The position numbers and the translations under genes are program-made. The notes beneath the pieces are model-generated. The model had not been told where the DNA came from and did not search any database. It saw only the letters and a list, made by a program, of their open reading frames with translations. Shown here piece by piece: positions 56,767-64,000 of a stretch of DNA of 64,000 bases. The DNA is from Castor canadensis (Eukaryota > Chordata > Mammalia > Rodentia > Castoridae): assembly GCF_047511655.1 (NCBI RefSeq), contig NC_133389.1, positions 38,485,295 through 38,549,294 on the forward strand, written 5' to 3'. Numbering within the stretch: position 1 is the stretch's first letter; every line of letters starts with the position of its first letter.

Positions 56767-57845
56767 ATACATCTATTCCCCAGCTCTCTACTAGCCCCAC
56801 AGCAGTGATTTCCATATACAGATAGCCCCCAGGGGAGGCCCCAACCTCAGATTCTGTGTAACTGTAGGCCTTTTACTCACACTGACATTAGCCAGGAGTT
56901 GGAAGGGCACACTGTTTCTCTCCAAGGGTCCTCCTTTCAAGTAGATTGTGCCAGCCTTACCTCCAGAGGCAGTGAAGAATTTTAGATCTGGTTTAAGTGG
57001 CCAGAAAACCTATTGAGAGTTTTCCCCTTTCCACACCCAACTCTCAATCCCTTCGTAGTTGTTAGAGAAGTCTTCCAAAGAAGCTGATGATTTCCACCCA
57101 TGAAGCATTAGAATTTTTATTGCACTGTTAGTCAGTAGCTTCTACTCACATGTGGCTATTTAAACAAATTATATGAAAAAGTCTAATCCTCATTTGTACC
57201 AGCCACAGTTTAGGTATTCACCTGGCTAGTATATTCCATGTTGAACTTTCCAGAGATGGGGAGTATTTCCATCACAGAAAGTTTTTTTTGGCATCACTGC
57301 ATTAGAATATTTTCATACTGCTCTTCCTCAGATCAGTTTTTGTTGTCCGATATTGGTCCTTAATTTGAAGGATTGTAATGTTTCATGAAAACTCTTAAAG
57401 ATACAATTGTATATATCATCTCATTTTACTCATTTTTTTTAAATTTCCTATAAAGTTTGTTTTCCTGATTAGTTTCCTGATTTTTCCTTCTAGTTTTGTG
57501 TTGTGATGTTCACACATTTACCAAAATTATTTGAAATGTACTTCTGCTGTGCTTTATTCTATATAAAAACAAAAGACACATTCCCAAGCATTGCTTTACA
57601 GGACTCTTCATAGAGTTTTTGATGAAGCCAGTCACTGTTAACAAAAGCTTTCTACCTTCTCCAAGTTATCTAGCCTTACCTTGTCTGGTCACTAGTCCCA
57701 GTACAGGGTTGGACTCCAAGATTTCCTTTGTTAGTTTCCTGGAGTTCAGAAGTTGTTTTCCGGTAGGCACATGGGGTACTAGACCTCTAGCCAGCACACA
57801 TATGCCTAATATTTGACATAAAATAAATCTGAGTTTACCTACTAC
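56767..57845 (+). other. TPGS2: TPGS2 3' UTR (predicted extent)
   Basis: This unique sequence follows the TGA, with no recognisable repeat over about 1.05 kb. The only canonical AATAAA I find soon after the stop is at 57822-57827, so cleavage near 57,845 is a reasonable guess. A longer UTR reaching towards the SINE at 58,565 cannot be excluded. Confidence 0.55.
57822..57827 (+). terminator. Candidate poly(A) signal of TPGS2
   Basis: This is a canonical AATAAA about 1.06 kb after the stop codon, with T/GT-rich sequence some 45-75 bases further on. It is the first strong signal after the coding end. Its use is inferred, not shown. Confidence 0.5.
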
Positions 57846-58560
57846 ATCTATTGGGATTTCTATAGACAAAGTTACTCAAGTTTTTAATTTGGAATGTCGG
57901 TTTCCTCACTGTGCTTCCCAGCAGAGAAAGTCACTCAGCCAACCCCAGGATCCTTAAATGGTTGCAGTTGTTCAACTGAAATCCCAGAGGTCAGACTGAA
58001 GAGTTCTGAGAAGTGAGGGGCAGGGCCCAGTGCCAACTGCACATATCAGGTCTAACTGGCTTTCTCACCCTTTCCTGACTCTACTGCACTGGTTGTCCAG
58101 GTTTCCTTTCTTTTTACTACCTCTACCTGCTAATCAGTCCAGGGTTGAACATTTAGTCATCTTACCTTGACCCCTGTGTTTTCAGTGGCTGTTGAGATGG
58201 GGACTTTGTATATATCCTGAAAATCCATCCTTTTGTGGTAGAGTCACATGAACCATTAGAACGTTAAATTTAAAGTCAGTTATACATAATGTTGAGCCAA
58301 ATCAAGAGCTGCCCAGGACAGTCCAATAGGAACAACAAGTAAAGCTAATGAGAAAGATAGTTGTGGAAATGCTTAGTTTAAATATTTATGCAGATTGGCA
58401 GCACAGCCATTTTTTCAGTTTAGAGGCAGGATACCTTAGTTTAGCTCACAAGCCATCTTTCAGAAAACCCTGCCATATTGAAATATATTACCAATGTTGT
58501 AATGTTTTGACATCCCAGACTGCTTCTAACTATGCTTACTGGCTGTGGCTCAAAAATCTT
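57846..58560. other. TPGS2 downstream flank
   Basis: No gene or repeat recognised. Could include a longer 3' UTR. Confidence 0.45.
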
Positions 58561-58566
58561 TATCCA

Positions 58567-58873
58567 TACTAGGCATAGTGACTCACACCTGTAATCCCAG
58601 TTACTCAGAGGCAGAGATTAGTAGGATCATGGTTTAAGGCCAGCACAGGCAAAAAGTTAGTGAGACTATCTTCTTAATAAGCTAGGTAAGCCCCGTGATC
58701 CCAGCTATGTAGGAGGCCATAAGTAGGAGGATCACAGTCTGAGGCCAGGCCTAGGCAAAAATGTGAACCTTACCTAAAAAAGTTGGGAGTGGGGAGAGTG
58801 ACTCAAGTGGCAGAACCCCTGCCTAGCAAGTGTGAGGCCCTGAGTTCAAAAGTCAAGTGCAGCCAAAAAAAGG
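58567..58873 (+). mobile_element. Composite B1-B1-ID SINE
   Basis: Two B1-like monomers (TGACTCACACCTGTAATCCC; CCGTGATCCCAGCTATGTAGG), then an ID-like unit (AGAGTGACTCAAGTGGCAG, GCCTAGCAAGTGTGAGGCCC), then A7. A full trimer. Confidence 0.88.
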
Positions 58874-58943
58874 GAAAGAAGAAAACCCACTTTACCTACT
58901 TTACCCAGTGATGTGCCTTAATTTGTGGTTTTGGGAAAGGGGG

Positions 58944-59735
58944 CTTTACTCTTGGGGATATACTCAAAAGAATGTGACTCAGGTTACTCCAGAGGCACCT
59001 GCACATCCTTGTTTATTGCAGGGCTATTCACAATAGCCAAGTTATGGAAACAGCCAAGATGCCCCACTACTGGATTAAGAAAATGTGGTATTTATACACA
59101 ATGGAATTTTATGCAGCCATGAAGAAGAATGAAATGTTATCATTCACAGGTAAATGGATGGAACTGGAGAACATTATTCGGAGTGAGGTTAGCCTGGCCC
59201 AAAAGACCAAAAATCGTATGTTCTCCCTCATATGCAGACATTAGATCAAGGGCAAACAACAAGGGGATTGGACTCTGATCACATGATAAAGCGAGAGCAC
59301 ACAAGGGAGGTATGAGGATAGGTAAGACACCCAAAAAACTAGATAGCATTTGGTGCCCTCAACACAGAGAAACTAATGCAGAAACTTTAAAGCGACAGAG
59401 GCCAATAGGAGAAGGGGACCAGGAACTAGAGAAAAGGTTAGTTTGAGAAGAATTAATTTAGAAGGTAACACACATGTACAGGAAAGCAATGTGAGTCAAC
59501 TCCCTGTTTAGCTATCTTATCTCAACTAGCAAAAACCCTTGGTCCTTCCTATTATTGCTTATACGCTCTCTTCAACAAAATTAGAGATAAGCGCAAAATA
59601 GTTTCTGCCTGGAAGCAAGAGGGTAGGGGAGGAGAGGGAGAGGGTGGGGTGGCTAAGGGAGGGGGCGAGGGGAAGCGGGGAGAAATGACCCAAACATTGT
59701 ATGTACATATGAATAAAATAAAAAGAAAAAAAGAA
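58944..59735 (+). mobile_element. L1 3' end, copy H, with TSD
   Basis: A 5'-truncated L1 that starts CTTTACTCTTGGGGATATACTC, holds the last roughly 90 ORF2 codons with frame damage (a small deletion after GCCCCACTAC), then the G-rich 3' UTR (about 59627-59682) and an A-rich tail. Flanked by GAAAGGGGG (58935-58943 and 59736-59744). Older subfamily: it keeps the 9 bases after the KEC codon. Confidence 0.92.
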
Positions 59736-59749
59736 GAAAGGGGGTTTTG

Positions 59750-60430
59750 TAATTCCACATCTCTGTTCTCTACAGCACCTAACACCCTGGCCTTGTCCAG
59801 TACCCACCTTTGATAAATTATAAGTAGAATAAATGAGACCGTACAACTGGATGTTTTTGGTATCCATCATTTAGTCTCATAGATAAATCTGTTGTAAACA
59901 GGCCTCCCAGATAATAAAAGTAGTGATGACCATCCAAAGGGTGACATGGTAAAAACAAATTGGTTTACTCTGCATTACATGTTTTGTGCCCAGAAGCATG
60001 TGTCTTAAAAGAATAACCAACCAATCAGTGAGACAAGTCAAGATTACATTATTTCATATCTTAGATCCCTTATGGCAAGTTCCTCCACACCTCTCCTGCT
60101 CAATTTCTTTAAAATGAAAATATGGAAAGGCTATAAGGACTCTTTAAGTTATACATATCAAGTGTGCACATATTCTGTCAATAAATATTTTAACTATTTT
60201 TAAAAAATCACCAGAAAATCCACTATTCCTCTGTGACTTGCCTAGCAAACAAACAACTGATTTTTCTACCCAAATAGCTTTTTTTGTGACAAAACTGATG
60301 ATGTACTTGAAAATATACCTTCACTGAAATTGCAAAGACATTTCAGCCCTTAGGCAATTTAGTATTTATACATTTACTTATTTCTAATGACTTTTAAAAA
60401 ACTAGAAACAGCTGCAGAATAGTTGACAAA
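59750..60430. other. Intergenic-like sequence, nothing recognised
   Basis: AT-rich, with no gene or clear repeat. Confidence 0.45.
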
Positions 60431-60441
60431 CTAAAATTTTA

Positions 60442-62110
60442 TTATTTTTTATTTTTTTTTTAAGAGTTAAAGCAAGAGTAAAGTTTATTTTTTTTTCTTT
60501 TATTATTCATATGTGCATACAAGGCTTGGTTCATTTCTCCCCCCTGCCCCCACCCCCTCCCTTACCACCCACTCCACCCCCTCCCGCTCCCCCCCCTCAA
60601 TACCCAGCAGAAACTATTTTGCCCTTATCTCTAATTTTGTTGTAGAGAGAGTATAAGCAATAATAGTAAGGAACAAGGGGTTTTGCTGGTTGAGATAAGG
60701 ATAGCTATACAGGGCATTGACTCACATTGATTTCCTGTGCGTGGGTGTTACCTTCTAGGTTAATTCTTTTTGATCTAACCTTTTCTCTAGTACCTGTTCC
60801 CCTTTTCCTATTGGCCTCAGTTGCTTTAAGGTATCTGCTTTAGTTTCTCTGCGTTAACGGCAACAAATGCTAGCTAGTTTTTTAGGTGTCTTACCTATCC
60901 TCACCCCTCCCTTGTGTGCTCTCGCTTTTATCATGTGCTCATAGTCCAATCCCCTTGTTGTGTTTGCCCTTGATCTAATGTCCACATATGAGGGAGAACA
61001 TACGATTTTTGGGTTTTTGAGCCAGGCTAACCTCACTCAGAATGATGTTCTCCAATTCCATCCATTTACCAGCGAATGATAACATTTCGTTCTTCTTCAT
61101 GGCTGCATAAAATTCCATTGTGTATAGATACCACATTTTCTTAATCCATTCGTCAGTGCTGGGGCATCTTGGCTGTTTCCATAACTTGGCTATTGTGAAT
61201 AGTGCCGCAATAAACATGGATGTGCAGGTGCCTCTGGAGTAACAGTCTTTTGGGTATATCCCCAAGAGTGGTATTGCTGGATTGAATGGTAGATCGATGT
61301 CTAGCTTTTTAAGTAGCCTCCAAATTGTTTTCCAGAGTGGTTGTACTAGTCTACATTCCCACCAACAGTGTAAGAGGGTTCCTTTTTCCCCGCATCCTCG
61401 CCAACACCTGTTGTTGGTGGTGTTGCTGATGATGGCTATTCTAACAGGGGTGAGGTGGAATCTTAGAGTGGTTTTAATTTGCATTTCCTTTATTGCTAGA
61501 GATGGTGAGCATTTTTTCATGTGTTTTCTGGCCATTTGAATTTCTTCTTTTGAGAAAGTTCTGTTTAGTTCACATGCCCATTTCTTTACTGGTTCATTAG
61601 TTTTGGGAGAATTTAGTTTTTTAAGTTCCCTGTATATTCTGGTTATCAGTCCTTTCTTTGTCTGATGTATAATTGGCAAATATTTTCTCCCACTCTGTGG
61701 GTGTTCTTTTCAGTTTAGAGACCATTTCTTTTGATGAACAGAAGCTTTTTAGTTTTATGAGGTCCCATTTATCTATGCTATCTCTTAGTTGCTGTGCTGC
61801 TGGGGTTTCATTGAGAAAGTTCTTACCTATACCTACTAACTCCAGAGTATTTCCTACTCTTTCTTGTATCAACTTAAGAGTTTGGGGTCTGATATTAAGA
61901 TCCTTGATCCATTTTGAGTTAATCTTGGTATACGGTGATATACATGGATCTAGTTTCAGTTTTTTGCAGACTGCTAACCAGTTTTCCCAGCAGTTTTTGT
62001 TGAAGAGGCTGCTATTTCTCCATCGTATATTTTTAGCTCCTTTGTCAAAGATAAGTTGCTCATAGTTGTGTGGCTTCATATCTGGATCCTCTATTCTGTT
62101 CCACTGGTCT
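60442..62110 (-). mobile_element. L1 3' end, copy I, with double poly(A)
   Basis: Sense strand: ORF2 C-terminal third (homology starts at 62110), stop before 60975, 3' UTR with G-rich tract (60538-60598 complement), poly(A), 26 non-L1 bases (60462-60487), second A-rich tail. TSD TAAAATTTTA at 60432-60441 and 62111-62120. The frame is broken by a 4-base duplication (CTTTCTTT for CTTT near 61654), which splits it into 61621-62079 and 60975-61679. Young subfamily (lacks the 9-base block), very close to the intact copy at 39,515-44,085. Confidence 0.93.
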
Positions 62111-62249
62111 TAAAATTTTAATTTGAGTTGGTGACTGCCTCCCATAGCTCCTGTTAAGCTCCCTAAGGGGAGGAGTCATGATCCTCCTTTCCCAGCTGGC
62201 TACCCAGCCCAGGTCTAGCAAGCCCTCAGTGCTTATTTGTAGTTGGTTG

Positions 62250-62760
62250 TATAGTTTCTTAAGGCTGTATAACAAATTACTACAAACTTGGCTTAAAATA
62301 ACACAAATTTATTCTGTTATTGTTCTGGAGACCAGAAGTTCACTATCAGTGTCACAGATGTCAAAATCAAAAAGTGTCAATGGGAAGGCTGGAGGCATAT
62401 AGTTCAAGTTGTAGAGTGCTTGCCTACCATGTGCAAAGGACTGGGCTTAATCTCCAGCACTACAAAAATAAATCAGTTGATAGGCCTTCTGGTGGCTCTA
62501 GGGGAGACCTTGGTTTGCATCCACATCATTCCATTCTCTACTGTTTATCACTCTGCCTTCTGTTTTGCATTTATCAAATCTCCCCCTGCCTGTCCCTTAT
62601 AATTGGGTTTAGGGCATACCCAGACAATCCAGATGGTCTCCCCACATCAAGATCCTTAATTTAATTACATCTGCAAAGGCTTCTCCTATGGAAACATTTA
62701 CAGATGCAGGGATTGGGTTCTGATATCTTTGGGTGGCCATTATTCAGAGTACTACAGTGG
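62250..62760 (-). mobile_element. MLT1-type MaLR LTR, split by a SINE
   Basis: TAGTTTCTTAAGGCTGTATAACAAATTACTACAAACTTGG...TTCTGGAGACCAGAAGTTC...CAAGATCCTTAATTTAATTACATCTGCAAAGGC...TGATATCTTTGGGTGGCCATTATTCAG is a reversed MLT1 LTR, interrupted by an ID-like SINE. Confidence 0.82.
62385..62475 (+). mobile_element. ID-like SINE monomer
   Basis: GGCTGGAGGCATATAGTTCAAGTTGTAGAGTGCTTGCC...GGGCTTAATCTCCAGCACTAC with a short A tail. It interrupts the MLT1 LTR. Confidence 0.8.
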
Positions 62761-63400
62761 TATTTGGTGACACACCATCTCAGAGCCATGTGGGTTTAGG
62801 AACCACAGACAATGGAGGCCACCAAAAATCAGGAGCCTGAAAACCCAAGTCTCCTAATCCTGGCCCCTGCTCTTCCTGCATTGTGTTCAACAAAGAACTT
62901 TTAGAAGAAAACAAAACTGGGTCTTCACCCTCCAAGGCCCTGTGCATCTTCCCCTCTATCCCCAAATCCCTTAGAGTAAGTTATTTTTTTAACAGAAAAA
63001 AAAAACTTAAGATTCCAAAGAAACCAAAATCCAGGCATCTTTAATGAAACAGTGTTTGCTTTTTCTTTACTAGCATCCATATGAAGACATGCACACTGTA
63101 TTTATGATAATGAGCAGAAAGATTAGCCACAGCATCTCACAAATATAAGGTACCATTCACTTTCATGCTTCTCAAAGGTCTGTTATAGAAATTTAATGTC
63201 CTGATTGAAAATTATGTACTAATGTACAAAAATGGGAAAATGAGACTTGTTGAAACTATTCCAGGAATGGGGGGAAGGGTGATAAAGGTGAATGACATGG
63301 GGTGAGTTCAACTATGATATATTGTAGGCATTTTAGTAAATGTCACAATGCATCCCACAGTACAATTTTTTTAAAAAATTTAAGAACTCACTAGTAGAAT
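62761..63400. other. Downstream flank, nothing recognised
   Basis: No gene or repeat is identified. A short A-run near 62995. Confidence 0.45.
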
Positions 63401-63404
63401 AAAG

Positions 63405-63556
63405 CATGGTGGCACACATCTATAATCCGGGCTATTCAGGAGGCAGCAGTAGAAGGATCTCAGTTTGAGGTCAGAAAAATCAAAAGCAAAAGGACTGGCG
63501 TGGCTCAAGTGGTAGTGCTTGAGGCCCTGATTCAATCTCTAGCAACAGAAAAATAC
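63405..63556 (+). mobile_element. Dimeric B1-ID SINE, shortened
   Basis: CATGGTGGCACACATCTATAATCCGGGCTATTCAGGAGGCAG, then a shortened ID-like unit (ACTGGCGTGGCTCAAGTGGTAGTGC...CTGATTCAATCTCTAGC), then an A-rich end. Both units carry deletions. Confidence 0.8.
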
Positions 63557-63559
63557 ATG

Positions 63560-64000
63560 AATTGCTAATGGAGGCAGCCAGGATAATGGCAACTGGGAGT
63601 GAGGGAGTAAACAGAAAAAAACCTCCAGTTTCACTAAAAACTGCTAAACCATTAAGAAGTCTAAAGATGCAGACTGATTTTTCATTCAGGGTCTTCTGGG
63701 CCTTTTCATGGATCTGTTTCCTTAGTACAGTTAATCCAATGGGAACAGAAGGTTCTAGGGCTACACTGCAAGCAGGGTTCTCACTGATGGGGACTCTCAC
63801 ATGCACTTTGACTACCCCTTGACACTTGCCAACAACAGCCCCTTTGAGGTCACTTCACACAGCATGGCTGTTCTACCACTGAGTTGGTGGATATTTCCCT
63901 GGGTAAGTAAAAGAGGTGGCAACAGCAGGTCTCCTACACTCCTGTTTTCCTCCCATGTTACTGGACATGAAAAAAATGTTTAATGAGGGACTTGACCGTT
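63560..64000. other. Right edge, nothing recognised
   Basis: Opposing ORFs 63480-63806 (-) and 63562-63822 (+) overlap and have no domain. Treated as non-coding. Confidence 0.4.

Noticed and set aside
63480..63822. Overlapping ORFs at the right edge, considered as a neighbouring gene (for example the FHOD3 3' end expected tail-to-tail in human)
   Set aside because: Neither translation shows recognisable sequence of any gene, and part lies in a SINE.
1..64000. CRISPR arrays, tRNA/rRNA genes, bacterial operons
   Set aside because: None seen; tRNA-like text belongs to ID-like SINEs, and the gene structure is that of a mammalian nuclear genome.

Overview
This is nuclear DNA from a placental mammal. 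It carries the 3' part of one ordinary protein-coding gene, TPGS2 (tubulin polyglutamylase complex subunit 2), on the + strand, spread over about 46 kb of introns packed with retroelements. SINEs built from B1-like (7SL-derived) units joined to an ID-like (tRNA-Ala-type) unit, together with a young rodent-style L1 family, point to a rodent. I lean towards the beaver/kangaroo-rat group (Castorimorpha), but that is an inference from SINE architecture only. I see no bacterial-type operon, CRISPR array or other unknown multi-gene system.

TPGS2: six coding exons are readable with canonical splice sites and matching phases (11105-11184, 28503-28590, 38041-38169, 53150-53263, 54790-54950, 56539-56766). 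They give about 265 residues plus the stop; the first exon lies left of the window. The 3' UTR probably ends near 57,845, after an AATAAA at 57822.

Layout. 1-11,100 (intron 1): three + strand L1 pieces, one nested in another with a clear target-site duplication (TSD), two MLT1-type LTRs, and an older - strand L1 split by a solo LTR. 11,185-28,500 (intron 2): MIRs, composite SINEs, a MER5A-like DNA transposon remnant, and a long fossil L1 on the - strand (about 16.8-24.9 kb) that itself received a MaLR-type LTR, several SINEs and an 86-bp L1 3' end with a perfect 13-bp TSD. 28,591-38,040 (intron 3): a nearly complete but heavily mutated class I (gamma-type) endogenous retrovirus on the - strand, 29,829-37,363, with two LTRs, a threonine-tRNA-type primer-binding site, gag, pro-pol and a shortened env. 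38,170-53,149 (intron 4): a recent L1 on the - strand (39,515-44,085) whose 1272-residue ORF2 is fully open, old L1/HAL1-like debris, an LTR-like block near 49.5-50.2 kb and MLT1 LTRs. 53,264-56,538: introns 5 and 6. 57,850-64,000: downstream flank with two more L1s, one showing a possible 3' transduction, and an MLT1 LTR.

The genes do not form a pathway. TPGS2 serves the microtubule polyglutamylation complex, and everything else with coding capacity is selfish DNA at different stages of decay. Most of the interest lies in the insertion history: nested elements, target duplications, an L1 subfamily marker, a candidate transduction, and one open ORF2.
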